A stretch of DNA of 64,000 bases, taken from the NCBI GenBank assembly GCA_000442125.1, contig KE546979.1, forward strand, positions 1,364,001 to 1,428,000. The letters are read 5' to 3'. The position numbers and the translations under genes were made by a program. A model generated the notes under the pieces. That model did no database searches and had not been told where the DNA came from. It saw only the letters and a list, made by a program, of their open reading frames with translations. This stretch comes from Opeltia flavorubescens. Taxonomy: Eukaryota > Ascomycota > Lecanoromycetes > Teloschistales > Teloschistaceae. Of the stretch, positions 20,398 through 33,062 are shown in pieces. How positions within the stretch are numbered: the first letter of the stretch is position 1; each line of letters begins with the position of its first letter.

Positions 20398-22330
20398 ATG
20401 TCTGAAGCAGATTTTGACGTCCTCATTATTGGTGCAGGTATGGTACGCTCGAGGCAGCAGGTACAGTCAGGCGGGATATCTGATACAGCTGGTTGTAGGA
20501 ATAAGTGGTATAGCATTTGCCAGGTTCTACTTGGACATTCATCCAAAAAGCAGACTGGCTATTCTTGAAGCCGACAGTTGTATTGGTGGTGTATGGAGCT
20601 CGAGTAAGCAGTCTATTCTCGTGATAGAGGTCGTATTTGGTGTTACATGCCGCTCGTTTACATATATCGCATCGCCAGAATCTACGATCATTTCTGGTCT
20701 CAGAGCGGAATTCGTATGCTGGGCTTCTCCGATGTTCCTGTCACTCTTCCTCCGGACGCTTCCTCATACTACGGATGCATAGAAGCTAAACATATCACTC
20801 GCTATCTTGAAGACTATGTTGATAGCCACATCTACAATGGGAGCTCCCTCCGAAGCAGGATCCAATTCGGATGCCGCGTCGAGAAGATCGACAAAAAGAA
20901 CAACTCCTGGATTGTTAGCTTTAGCGACTCTGAAAGAAAGGGTGTCTGTGAGATAAAAGCTTCCAAGCTCGCAGTCGCAACAGGTCTAACATCACAACCA
21001 TACATGCCCGTCTTTCCACATCAGCCTGGATCGAATTTTAAAGGGCCAATCATGCACCACAAACACTTTGGACAAATCTCTCGAACCCTGCTTCGAGACC
21101 CGGAATGTAAGAATGTAGTTGTCTTCGGCGGCGGAAAGTCCGCAACAGACATAGTCTACGAATCTGTCAAGAGAGGTAAAAAAGTCAATTGGATCATTCG
21201 AAAGGATGGCGAAGGACCGGCACTTTTCTTTACAGCTCCTGGTGGTGGCGGCAGATATCAAAACTCCACCGAGGCGGGCGCGACAAGATGGAGTGCATAT
21301 TTCAGCCCGTCATCTTACATGCCGCAAGGATGGCTGGCAAGTCTGATTCACAGGACGAGCTACGGTATCAATTATCTTAGGGATAAAATCAGGCAAAGTG
21401 ACCAGAGTTGCCGTGATGCGGCTGATTATCACAGTAGGAAGGGAGCTCTACCATGTTTTCGAAATCTAGAGACGACTACTTCGTAAGTGGTCCTCCCACC
21501 GCTCTCACGTCGGGATAGCTTGTTCACTAAGATTAAACAGAGCCTTCTGGTGTACCGGACCATTAGGCCTAGTACAGCATGACGATTTCTGGAACACCCT
21601 CGCTTCCAATGTCCACGTCTATCGTAATAACATCGAATCGCTGAAAGCCAATCACATCCTCCTCGACAACGGCACCGCAATTGAAGCAGATGTCCTCCTC
21701 TGCGGCACAGGCTGGCGCTCACACTATCCATTCTTCACCAAGGAACAAACCGTTTCTCTCGGCCTCCCACATCATCCAGACGAAGATCCCCCAGAGGATA
21801 TGCAGCTTTGGACTTCGTGCCTGCAAGCCGCAGAACAGCAAGTCCTTGCCAATTTCCCCATCTTGAAATATCCTCCACCGCCGTATGATGAGATATCAAG
21901 CAACGATCTCACCACCACCACTACTACACCGCTTAGATTGTACCACTGCATAGCCCCCCTTTCCGACCCCTCGATAGTCTTCCTCGGCCGCGCCCACCTC
22001 TCAAACTCCTTCCGCACAGCAGAAGCTCAAGCTATCTGGACCACGGCGTATTTCGATGGCAACGTCCACCTCCCTCCCCTGGAGCAAGCGCGCATGGATA
22101 TTTCCTACATGAACGCGCTTTCTAGGAAGAGGTATCCTTCTCATGGTATTGCTGGGGATTTCCTTTTCTTTGAATTGGTGTGGTATACGGATAAATTGTT
22201 GGAGGAAGTTGGACTGAGGGCGCATCGGAAGGGGTGGTGGTGGGGGGATTTTGTGGAGCCGTGTTTGGCGGGGGATTTTAGGGGCATAGGGGAGGAGTAT
22301 TTGAGGATGTATGGTGGTGGAGGAGGGTGA
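20398..22330 (+). CDS. Flavin-dependent monooxygenase (FMO-like), four exons, one junction unresolved
   Basis: Exons about 20398-20437, 20499-20603, 20679-21482 and 21541-22330, roughly 579 residues. The N-terminal FAD motif is assembled across intron 1: IIGAG|ISGIAFA. It is followed by the GGVWSS segment, RIYDHFW and the FSDVP motif, which line up with fungal FMOs. A second Rossmann motif for NADPH is VVVFGGGKSATDIV. Such enzymes use NADPH and O2 to oxygenate N, S or C atoms; FMOs occur in ustiloxin-type clusters. The junction of exons 2 and 3 (GTAAGC donor at 20604, CCAG acceptor ending 20678) is one base short for the homologous frame. Either a base is missing from the sequence, the gene is frameshifted, or I have misread the splice site. 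Other junctions are in phase. Confidence 0.8.
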
Positions 22331-22967
22331 TTGTGGGTGTTTGGGGGGTTTTTAATAGCGTTTTTTTTTGGGATATAGTTTTTTGGTATTGTTGATGGAT
22401 ATAGAGGTTTCGATATATAAGCCCAGGGGGTAGAGTCCTTGACTATCTTGTACAGATTACCTTGACGTTAATTTTCAGTTATACGTATGTGGTGAAGAGC
22501 CGAACTCGTTATATCGACTCTATTGATACGAGGGTTCTTTGCGGAAGGGTCCAGACTGGCTCTAACCTTTGGTAGTTATGCACAGCTACCTGAACCTCGA
22601 GTTGGACTGCCCTTGCCATTATCATCGTGTAGGGGGATATCGATTTATCGATTGGCATGGACTCCTACCTCGAGGGTTTGTGCCAGTGGTGTCAATGTCT
22701 CGATCTCTTCGAAATGGATTGACGGTGTGGGTATATTTAATTGTTATTATTGGCACTTTCCACCATGGAGGCACGCGGCTTTGAATGAGAGTTCATTGAT
22801 AATTCATGTGCGTGGAATACAGCAATGCTTGCCCCCGTAAAAACCGCTAGATAACATGTCATCGTCGTTTCAAGAATGCATAGCCAATACTATCGCTAAA
22901 ATATTGAGGTCTATCATCAATGAGGTTTCTGGATCAGCTTTCCATCCCTTCAAACCTTATTCGACCA
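22331..22967. other. Intergenic between convergent FMO and Ulp1-like genes
   Basis: No supported coding frame; G- and T-rich tracts follow the FMO stop. Confidence 0.55.
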
Positions 22968-25702
22968 TTAGGGGAAAATCCCCTCAGGCGTCTCCATCTG
23001 TATCACACACTGCTGCTTCACACGCTCATTCTCCTCCCTTAGTCCTTTTAATTGCAGCTTCTTTTCCTTGATCTGCCGCGCCCTTTCTTCAACTTGCCGT
23101 TCCTCTTCTTCAAGTCGCACCTCCTCTTCCTCCATCCGCTCATCCTGGATATCGAAGTTTTGGATGGCGCCTTCCAACTTCGCACTCGCTGATCGTACCA
23201 TTTCCTCCTGCCGCTCTTTTTCCGCAAGAACGAATGCCCGGCCCGCTTCCCAACATGGCTTGCTCCGCTGTAGATTTTGAACTCGTGTTTTGCAGTCCGC
23301 GGCATCCTTTCGCGCAGTCTTGATGGACTTTTCGAGCGCGGTCTTGACGTCCTCGGCATGGTGAGTCGTGAAAGGCTGGTAGTATTCGAGGGATTTCTCG
23401 TAGGCGGAGACGGCTGAGCTGTGCTCGTCATGTTGTGCTGGGGCGGTTTCAAGCTCTGTTTGGAGGGTTGCGAGTAGCGCATCAATGGTGTCTAGGACTT
23501 TGGAAGTATATCGAAGACTTTCTTCCGCTTCCTTGTGCTTGTAGTCGCAAGCATGGAAATCGGCGCCCAGCGACGCAGGATCGGTCCGTCGTGTTGATTG
23601 GTGAGAGATTGATCGGGAGGCAGGTGACGAAATATCTGGTAGTTGGGTGGATTCTGTGGTCTTTGGGCGCTGTGAGGGCGGTATGCCATGCAGTAGCACG
23701 GCGCGAAAAGTCCTTCGCCATATTCCGAAATCGATTGCTTTCGGTAAAGTAAGGTTGAGGATCCGATAGATGGCGTTGATGATGACAGCGATCCCACAGT
23801 CACTGTTGTTGTTTTGACTCGGGCAAGGCTGAACTGTAAAATGCCAATCCATATCGGAGATATCCGCCCGGGTTAACTCCCATAGACGGCTTACCCAGCA
23901 ATTAATCGCTGCTCGCGCTCCTTCTTCGTATTCCGGATCGGCGAAAGAGTTGTAAAATTCATTAACGCGGGTTTTAGGGTCCATTACTACTAACGTCCAA
24001 TGCTTGCCAGAATGATTGACAGGGAAGATACTAGGAACTTTATCCCAATGCTTCACTCTCGCTTTTTTCGAAATTGCTTCTGGATCATCTATCTTGAGAA
24101 AGGCTGCATCGTAGATCTTGAAATTGTTGCTGGGCACTTTGTCGAGTAGCATTTCAATGGCTGTCGAAGATAGCCACATGCCTTCTTCTAGAGTACTGGC
24201 AGCTCCTTTCTCGGTACTTTCGGGCGTTGACTGCCGCTCACGTTCCGGGGCAGGTTGGGATAAATCTTGAGGGCATCCGTCAGGTGCTGGAGATGGCGAG
24301 GCGGTTGGTACCGATGTTTGGCGAGAATTTTCCCCGGCGGCACTCTGATGGCCGGCGCGATCATTCTGAGTTTTTAGTATCTCACATACTTCTTCTTCGG
24401 TTGTTTTGAACCACATTGTACTCTTTGTACCGGAGGTCTGTACGACTTGTTGCGTCTTCTTGATAGGATAATCCGATCCACCATCATCGCTCTTGCGTTT
24501 CATTCCTTGCGATGACGTAAAAAAGCCTTTACGAGGGGGTCGGATGACTTGTCGAGGCGTGACCACTTTCTGCGCCTTCTGAGACGTCTATTGGTGGTTT
24601 AGTTAGAGCAATTACTATCGTCGTATTGACTGACCGGTTCAACATCAATTACCTCGGCTTTCGCATGTTCTTTCCGAGCTACCTACTATGATTGAGTTAT
24701 GCTTCTGTGGAATTTGGAGGTACTCACTTCTTTGCCCTTCTTGTGGAGTTCTTCCTCGCGTTTTTGTCTCCCTAGCACCTATCGAGGGCTTTAGCTTGTT
24801 GCAGGAAATCTTGCATGTCCCAATGCAGGATAACAAGAAATCATGAGGGAAATATACTGACCCCTGGTGAATCCTTCGACAAGGCCTCCGAACTCCGTAG
24901 CTCCATGGAAAATCCTTGCTCTTCTTGAGGTGTGCTATCCTCAGAGTCTGAAACACTTACTGTTTCGTCAGAGGTCGCGTTCGTCTTGTTCGGCTCACCA
25001 GGCATTGATGGGAGCATTGGAGCAGTGGGTGCTTGAACGCGACCGGCAGAAACTTTGCTAGCTAATGGAGAAGTGGGTGAGCTACTAGGTTCATGGAACG
25101 CAGAATCCCGGAAAGGTGTCCTTTCTTGATGATGTGGCCGAAGGTCTGTTTGCGTTAGTACGTGATTAATGACTGCTATTTGCTGAGTCGCATCGGCTTC
25201 GGATTCTGGCAGCTGTGAAGGACTGCTATCTATACTATATAAGTGTTTATCTCAAAGCGAAAAGGGTAAGAAAATAGAAAATACTTGATGCAGCTTCCTC
25301 TTGTAGGGATTTGAATTTCAGGATATCAGTTCTCGTCAATCTGCGATATTTGTTCGGTTGATTAGTCTTCGAGTTCTTGAGCGGTCCACCGTAACGTTCG
25401 TCGACGATGATCTTCAACTGAGCTTTTAAATCTGCCTGATCGAGTGGTGAAGACAACTTTAGGAAGGCGCCCAAGATATGGCTCGACCATTTTTCAGGTG
25501 CATAAACTTCATCGACTACATCTGCGGGTCGAAAACGGTGTTTGTCATAAAACTCTTGCACTTTGCCTTCTTGTCCGATATCGACCTCGCTTACTCTTTT
25601 GTCGCTTGGCATTTCCGCAAAGAAATTTCCGATAGCATGGAGCCAATGAAAGGTAAATGGAGGAAGCAAATGTTTTTGGGATGGATTTGCGTTGGTGTTC
25701 AT
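22968..25702 (-). CDS. Ulp1/C48-type cysteine protease-like protein with coiled-coil tail, five exons
   Basis: Exons, minus strand: 25702-25285, 25229-24862, 24778-24728, 24682-24635, 24587-22968. The 2505 bp close in phase: 834 residues. Residues 1-140 are a conserved-looking N-terminal region of unknown fold; 140-420 are low-complexity linker rich in Ser and Pro. The C48 domain is at about 430-610, with NHSGKHW (catalytic His about 491), QPCPSQNNNSDCG (oxyanion Gln and catalytic Cys about 559), and EFYNSF where Ulp1 enzymes have an Asp; here it is Asn (about 508). The last 190 residues are coiled coil rich in Glu, Arg and Lys. C48 proteases cleave SUMO or related modifiers. The Asp-to-Asn change makes activity uncertain. 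Two internal exons are only 51 and 48 bp. Confidence 0.85.
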
Positions 25703-27516
25703 GAGGTGGATTTTGAAGAGATGCTAATTGAAGTCATGTTCAGCAACATTGTGACTGCTGTTCCTTGGCTTATCCCTTTTCAAACATCATGATCCGATGA
25801 TTTTGCGTTGAGAGTACAAGGAGATTGAAGGTGGAGTTGGAAAATTGATGGCTGGGACAAGGGTCTTTCGGATGCACCTCCCCGCCTTGGCATTTCCACC
25901 CCACTTCGCCACCTTGTCCACACCAATATATTTATTACACTACAATACGGTTGAGTCCGATTCCTCCCAGTTACAGCGCGCTTGAATGATATTACCCTCA
26001 TCAGATTATTTCCTTCCTCTGATAGAACGGGGCTTCACAAATTTGAGGCTTGCATGAATGAACAATAGCTGATGTAAAAGCAGTACACTAAGAATGGAAT
26101 CAGATAAGCAGTCCACTGCCGCTGCCGCCTTTCAAATCCACGATCATTTGCTGGCTTGCCGCTTTCCTTACCGTATCACAGTCTACTCAACGCCGCGATG
26201 GATCTTGACTGGCGCAATGTAATCAGTATGACCGAAGGCAACAAGGTTCCTCTATGGTCGTGAGCACTATGTAACACACAGTGGCATATTGACGAACACG
26301 AAATCACCGCAGGCCGCGACGAGAGATATACCTACGAGGCTGGTGTCCCTCGCCTCAGTGGATGACCTTGTGCTTGTGCAATGAAGGCTTTGTAAGACAT
26401 CTGAGACTCGAATAGCAGTCGGTCTATTCAGTGACCACTGGTCATCTACCGTTTCGCAAGAAAATTATCAAAGACAGGATCCTGATGGAGAACTCCCCAT
26501 CAGCTAAACCTTCGGCATCAAGGAGCAGAAACACCATCGGTTGCTACCGGGCATTGTTGATGCCGCTTTCGCTCAGCCTTCCCTCTTGCTTTATATCTAT
26601 CTTGCCATCTTGAAGATAGCGATTAAGCCGAAGGAGTAATTGCTAATGCAAGCATCCTAATCCGGAGAAGAACTCAAGACCCGGAAGGAATTCAGACGTG
26701 ATGGGAAACACGAGTCGTGACAGAAAGATTCAATGCTAATCATAAAATGAGTCCTCCTTGAGAGACCCGCACAGATTATCTATCCATCAAATTAAGGGCC
26801 ACATCATTGCTTCTGGTCTCAGAAATCAGTCGCCAGGTGCACACTGAAATCTTCTTCTTGCCAAAAATAGCACTATAGGCGTTCTGCGCCGACTGGACCA
26901 GTCCATGACGGTTACAATACATATTCTTGTAAAAGCTGAAAGGGATCAGATGACCGCTGCATTCGAAGTCAACGAATTCGAACGATTCGAGATTCGCGCT
27001 AGTCAGCCATACTGTTTCGACTATTTCACTCCGACTATAGCTCTTGCATGGCACTATATAGCCACTTCGCTATTCTACTCTTCTAAGTTCCCTAACTTCA
27101 AGTTTCGTCTCTCGCTTTCAGTATGCTGTTGAAAAGTCTTTGCAGCCTCAATTAACCTGGGAACCCCAGTTTCCAAGAGCTCCTCTGTATTATATAAGAA
27201 AGAACCTAAATTATTGAAGGCTTTGAACTCGATATAGACTCCTAGCTGAAGTCAAGATGAATGCTGACAGGGAATTCCGCTGACCTCAGAATCGTCTCAC
27301 CGCTCAAGTCTTCCAAACCTTTTCGCTTGGTCGGATTATCGCGGCTGCAATTTTTGATGCTGATGTCGTACCATACCATGGTCCGGATATCCGCCGGATA
27401 AGACCAAACTAGGCATCGACTTAATGGACAGAGTAATAGGTAGTCTGGAAATAATATAGGTTTCTGATGACTTCAGTTTGCGCGCCAGCCTCAAGACTGA
27501 TCAAGTTTCTAATTCT
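25703..27516. other. 1.8 kb stretch without a supported gene
   Basis: Contains the promoter side of the Ulp1-like gene. A 92-codon open frame on the minus strand (26776-27054) lacks an ATG and has no recognisable motif. No repeats of note. Confidence 0.5.
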
Positions 27517-28313
27517 TTATTGTATAAACCAAGACGTCAAATTTTGAGTCTCTTCCGTTCCATTGACTCGGTACAACCCTTCTCCTACTCCGGTAGACCG
27601 GTATTGCGTTCCACTAACGTTCATCACTGTTGGATAGACCATCTTTCGTGGCGGACCTGCCAATACGTTTCCTTTCTCTGCAGATCGAATGTCCCTCCTG
27701 ACTGGCTTACCCATCCGTTGGAGCGCCGCTTCCGCAGCTGCACTACTGAACCATGATCCGCCACCCTGTAAAGGGAAATCAATCAACTTTATCCCGCCGC
27801 ATTCGTCGATGGAGCCTTGGCTTTGTCACTTACCCACACAAAACCCAATACCCCCTCTATCGTCAGCGCAACGATGCCTTGCTTATCCACCGGAAATCTA
27901 GCCGGCATCGTAATATAACTCGCCCCGGACGCAGGACTACCCCATGAATTCGGACCAGGAGGTACACTCTTCCATTCCCATGTACCTGGACCGGTCCTTG
28001 ACGCCATCACTGATCCCGAACACCATCCTACCGCGGTCTTTTGTTCTTCAACGGGAAGTCTCCGCTGCCATACCGCTGCGATGTCTAGCGCGGTGAGGTG
28101 GTGGAAATTGACCGATCGGTATGCACCGGAGAATCCTATCCCCTCCCTTCCGATACAGCATTCTCCTGGTTGGATGCCCTGGCATATGAAGTTGTCACGG
28201 CCCCAATTCCAACCGTCGATGAGCTCGATATCGACTTGGAGGGAAAGAGAGATGAAAGAGATGAGAAGTAAGATCATATAACGAAATAGCAACGAATAAT
28301 GAGAAGCGGCCAT
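27517..28313 (-). CDS. Secreted protein, member 1 of a three-member local family
   Basis: Two exons, 28313-27834 and 27765-27517, joined across a 68-bp intron with a GTAAGT donor and TTTACAG acceptor in phase 0: 242 residues. The N-terminus has a hydrophobic signal segment (MILLLISFISLSLQ), so the product is probably secreted. Features kept in the paralogues: a CC motif (GECCIG), LTALDIAAVW, a later single Cys (GWCSGS), GASYIT, W-GGGSWF spanning the intron, and GPPRKMVYP near the C-terminus. The closest relative is the interrupted gene at 44792, with the intron in the same place. Family and function are not recognised; a small Cys-containing secreted protein could be an effector-like or cell-surface protein, but nothing shows this. 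Confidence 0.75.
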
Positions 28314-29421
28314 GTATGTATGGGGAAAGTAATGAACCGATAAAAACTTCAGGATATTGATTCCCATGGGGTTTGCAATGCAAATCATGCGATTTCAGGA
28401 TAACACGTGGGTGGTTTCCCGTCCCCATTGTTCGCTTGCAACGGGTCGGGTCGCGCATGGCGCAAAACTAGCAACGCTTTTACACGAGACAGCTAAGCTT
28501 GCTTTCTCAGACAAAACCGGGATTCATGTTGCAGAATGCTCCAGGATTGTAAGGATTGTGCCGTTCGAGCAGAATTAATGTCCTAAATAGTAATCTAGAA
28601 CTAAAATGTGTTCTTCATCCAACAGGAAGTGCTTTGCGGGTACCGAACCTCGCTTTCCCGTTAATGCCTTGGTGGTGGTGACTTCGAAATCTTGGAATAT
28701 TTTGGTAAACAACGATTGGCATTGACCGAGGTATCTTCTAAGCATGTTTGAGTCTGTGCACTGCCGCCAAAACTCGATACGTCTCAGCGCAATGCGCAAA
28801 CGCTTATACACCTCTCGACGAAATCCCAACGAAAATCAAACTTCCTGCCATTACTTCCTCGAATCTTGACTTGAAATGTCATTGGACACCTTCGACGACG
28901 CTCGGGAGATTGCTAGCGCTGATCATGTCATAAAGTCGGAGGCCCGTATTCCTGGAGACGGAGTGAGTTACTGGCTTCCACTTTGCCGTTGATATAAGAT
29001 TCATAAAAACTGGAGGCTTTTATCGGTATGTCGACAGACGGGCCGGAGGCAGTGATTTGGATTATGTGGGTAATCTAATACGACACTCGATCAATATTCT
29101 TGTATTATCGGCAAGAATACTACCATCTCATGATATCGATATATCGATCGAATGCAATACGAGTTGTGTTATTACGTATCGTGAAGCTAGCTGCGTGCGC
29201 CTCTCCTTCAATGGAGGAGNCCTGCTTACCTTGAGCCTACATAGAGCCTCTGGCTTTGCAGATCATAGATGGTATAATTGGCTTGACACCATGGTCCTGG
29301 AAACGTTCTATTCAAGCAACTAGTGAAGTGGAATGCAGAGTAAAAGTAGAATTTCCCAGATTTGTTCCATCGACGCATGCACAATGTTGCTTTAGTCAAC
29401 TATGAGGCGATATTCTATCGT
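28314..29421. other. Intergenic, nothing recognised
   Basis: No coding signal; one N at 29220. Near 29130-29150 there is a short palindromic ATATCGATATATCGATCG run. Confidence 0.5.
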
Positions 29422-31514
29422 TCATAAACCAGACTTCTGTATTGACTCGATAGAATCCAACGTAAACCAGACGTCTGTATTGACTAGATAGAATCCAAGT
29501 GTCTCAATAGTGTGTCCTCCGAGCATAATATCGAAATCTCCAGAATGCTCTTCATCTAATACGATCATGGTAGAAGTGTATGTTTTGCGAAATTGATCAA
29601 CATGCCAATCGAAAGTTATCTGCCATTCAGGGGTGTAAGGGATTATGGCCATCGCAAGAGGATCACCTTTGTATTTTTCTTTTTTGAGATTGAGCGACTC
29701 AACCGCGTTAATACTGATGACGTCTACAGCGGCAGCGGTATCGATACATGCAGAACGCTTTTCGTACGAATCTTCTGGCAGATGGATTACCATAGGAAAG
29801 GTTCGCTTATGGGGAAGGGATGTGTCTGGTCGTTGTTTCGAGACCTCGATTGATTGCCCAGAGTCTCCGGCGGAAGGTCTTATTGGAACTTGGTGCTCAT
29901 CAGAAGAGGCAACCGTTGACAAGGCTGGCTTGCGGTTTTGAGAAGGTACATCCAGAGTCGATGACGAACTGCGGCTTGTGACAGATGTAACTAGCGTCGA
30001 CAAGGACTGTCGGCTTTCTGACAAATTATACAGCGTGGATCTTAGAGATCCTTTTGACAACTTTAGCTTCGACGGCGTAAAATCCGAAACAAATGACCAG
30101 TGTGGGTCATTCTTTAGTCTTTTCCACCAGGTTGATCTATCGACCGTATTCCATATTTTATCTTCCGGCGCAACGATCGCTCTCGATGTTTCCAGGTTGT
30201 TTTCTTCATTTGCTTCGAGAATATTCTGTCCAACAGGCAGGTCTTCGGGTGTCAACAAATTTCGAGACCTGACAAACGCGACGAAACTTATTGCCGGATC
30301 CTTAGGGAGCATATCCCAGATCGCGATAGGAAGCGAAAGAATCAAGAGACTGGAGTCGCTGACGTAAGCACTTTCAACACGTATCCAGCGAGCCAAAGCG
30401 GGAATTGACTTGAGCCAGTCGATCATATCCTGGGTTCTCATTATCTGTTCCTGTTCCAATGCCACGGTTATCAGGACTCGAGGCATAAGGTTCTGTGACT
30501 CGATCGAGGTCTGGCTAGAACTAGAGTCTGTCTGGTCCGACGTATCGATGTCATGTGACAGTGGCGATGAAGTTGTGACTGAGTGGATGGCGGAATTTGC
30601 CTGAGATGGATACATAGCGAAGTCTGAAGTCATGTCTGACTGTACAATTGGCCAGAATGACGCGAGCTCAATACATCCTTGCCTCGACCTCTCAGAAAGA
30701 TGTATATGTACGGGAGTCTTTCTCCGCTCATAGTCTGCATCCCTTTCAAAGCGAGGGTTCCAGGAATTTTTGGCTCTGGTAACAATCTTACCGTACAAGA
30801 ACGCTGTTGAGATGGGATATCTCCTCCCATAATACCTTAATTCTTCGATCAGGCTTCTCGTAAAGGAGTGGTCGCCAACACCTGAGGCTTTCGACTCAAA
30901 GCCACAGGCTCCCATTACTTCACTATGGCCTTTGCTAGATCCTATAGAACTCGCGGCAGCACAACAGTCCAGCAGGATAAGAACGTCGGAATCGGCTTGG
31001 CCTAACGTGGTTTGGATACTCGACCACTGCAAGCTCGCAGCGTCTGGCCCTTGGTTACTATTGCTGCATGTCAGCCAAGACTGTACCATCACAAGATTAG
31101 CGACGTTGCATCTTCAAGTTACCTTAGCCACACACAGTCACGTTGATCGTTCATGAAGCCATGGCCACCATAGTATATGATAAGCAACTTGTCGGTAGAG
31201 CTAGCAGTGACCAGTAAATCCAGGATTCGACGCGCAAGAGCAATATGAGATTGTGTACTGGGTATCTTCCACTGATCTGTGTGGTACCCGTACACATGAC
31301 GAAATACAGAGTCCAGCTCGGATAACTCTGTCGCGACGCCAAGATCGTCGTCTTGCCAGCTAATTAGGAGTACGTTCACTTCGAGGTAACGATTTCCACC
31401 TGTCCGAGGAAACCCCGCCGAGACTGATTGGTTCAGAACTTTAGTCAAGGCATCAAGGTTGCCGAGGTGCTTCCCGGTCAATGAGATATCGTGGGTCCTC
31501 TCATGGACCGGCAT
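29422..31514 (-). CDS. Caspase-like (peptidase C14) protein with C-terminal retropepsin-like region
   Basis: Exons 31514-31123 and 31063-29422, with a 59-bp intron (GTAACT...TGCAG), close in phase: 677 residues. The start is tentative, as ATG 31514 is the only Met in the first exon frame. The caspase fold signals are LLIIYYGGHGF (catalytic His about 118) and DVLILLDCC (catalytic Cys about 165), with WSSIQ between, as in fungal C14 proteins. The middle, about 300-550, is polar and Ser-rich. The last 125 residues contain ACIDTAAAVDVISINAVE and, 70 residues on, FDIMLGG, the layout of a retropepsin-like aspartic protease, but with DTAA instead of DTGA, so activity is doubtful. C14 domains in fungi often sit in signalling or cell-death proteins; here no NACHT or repeat domain is attached. 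Confidence 0.78.
29425..29500. repeat. 38-bp tandem duplication at the 3' end of the caspase-like gene
   Basis: Two adjacent copies (29425-29462 and 29463-29500) with a few differences, each starting TAAACCAGAC and ending near AATCCAA. On the coding strand 38 is not a multiple of three, so the second copy is read in a different frame and supplies the final residues and the stop. Confidence 0.85.
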
Positions 31515-33062
31515 ATTCAAGAGTGCAGTGATCACCAGCTGTCTTGATAGAATACTTTGCGCATCTCGATGGCTGCTTGCTTTTCATGTCCATCTCAATC
31601 CACGAGGCTGCAAGGCTGTATTGCTGCGCCCCCGCTCCAAGTTCCGATGAGGCTGACAATGTGCGTGGCCAACCGGATACATGACTCACAAAGATGGTGG
31701 GTCGGTCATACATATGCAGTCCGGCCTTAGTTCACTCGTCCAAGGTTTTTTGGTGTGGTCAATCCTTCACCCTCCATCAAGTCGGGCAGCAATGACTGGA
31801 ACAGGCACAGGTGCCTAGTTCCCATCCCCAGGTTCCTACAAGGCCGACATACGTCCAAAGCGCTTTGGCAATCAGCTCATATCCAGCCAGCACTCAGCCA
31901 TAGAATTTACGCCTGTCAAATAAATGTTTGTGTGCGCATGAAATCCAGTACCTAGTAAAATTAATCCCTGGAGAATGCAGAGCTGAGGCGCTAGTGTCTG
32001 ACCGGGATTAGCGCTTCTGAAACGCCGCTGCTTGGCGCAATGCGCGCCTGTGATTGGCACAAACATAAAGAAAAAGATTATCCACAAGCGAATGGTTTAA
32101 TGCTCCCCAAGCTCTTCAAATGAAAATTGGCAGCGCCTTATTATCCACTACACGTCCGAGACTATGGAAAAAAATGTTATTTCATAGCCTTGTTTTTCAT
32201 TTGAAGATTATGCACCCACTGCGATAGCAAAAATGGAACTCAGAACTCATGTTATATTGCTTACGTATCAAAAGGTATTCTCTTCACTTAGAAATCGTTT
32301 CTTAACTGTGACAGCCTTTCAAAGAAGATCAGCTTATTATCCCGGTGGGGGCTGCAAAGAAACCATCTAGGACAAAAATTCTATTTAAATACCGAAAGTG
32401 TTGCCCGCCCTGCAGATTCACCTATATCTCAGTCACTCTTCATGATAAATATCTACTGAGCTTCGGGGTAAATATATCAATTGGACGCAGTCGTCTTACA
32501 GTGTACAGATTCTCGATGGCATGTACCTTTAATCATGCGGCTTTAGCCCCTCGGTATTACACCAGACAGAGGACCCAGACATGGACGTGTTATACAGATC
32601 AAGACACCGATCAATCTATCAATAGGACAAAAGCTCTCGGCTGGTAGCAGTCGAGTCTGCAGGTATAGAGATCTGGTCCATCCAAGACGTAGCACAGTTT
32701 AAGGGCAAAAGCGACCTTCAGGGCCATAGCGGCTACTCTAGCGCAAGGTCGTTATAGCCAAATCCCATGTCGAGATGCGGCGAGCGGGGGATTCCGTTCG
32801 GGGTATTATTTAAACTTCGAATTATGTCCAAGAATTAACCATTCATGAGCTGATACGCATTCTGGTAGACTTGGACTAGCTACCGAAATTACAAGATAGA
32901 TCTGAGGAAGGGTAGTCATTTCAGTATTATCATTACTAATTTCAACTCCTATAGGAGAGTATTCGTTGCGATACATCAATCTTACCTAGGGACATCTACT
33001 TTTCCCTCCTAAACAACCAAATGCTCGTACCAAATAAATCATAGAGAAAAACAAAACTATCA
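31515..33062. other. 1.5 kb without a supported gene
   Basis: Upstream of the caspase-like gene and downstream of the Thr-rich secreted gene. No motif-bearing open frame; several short AT-rich tracts. Confidence 0.5.

Noticed and set aside
20604-20629. Alternative acceptor (GATAGAG) to fix the FMO frame
   Set aside because: It would need a 26-bp intron and insert about 16 residues into a conserved segment, so a one-base problem at the CCAG acceptor is more likely.
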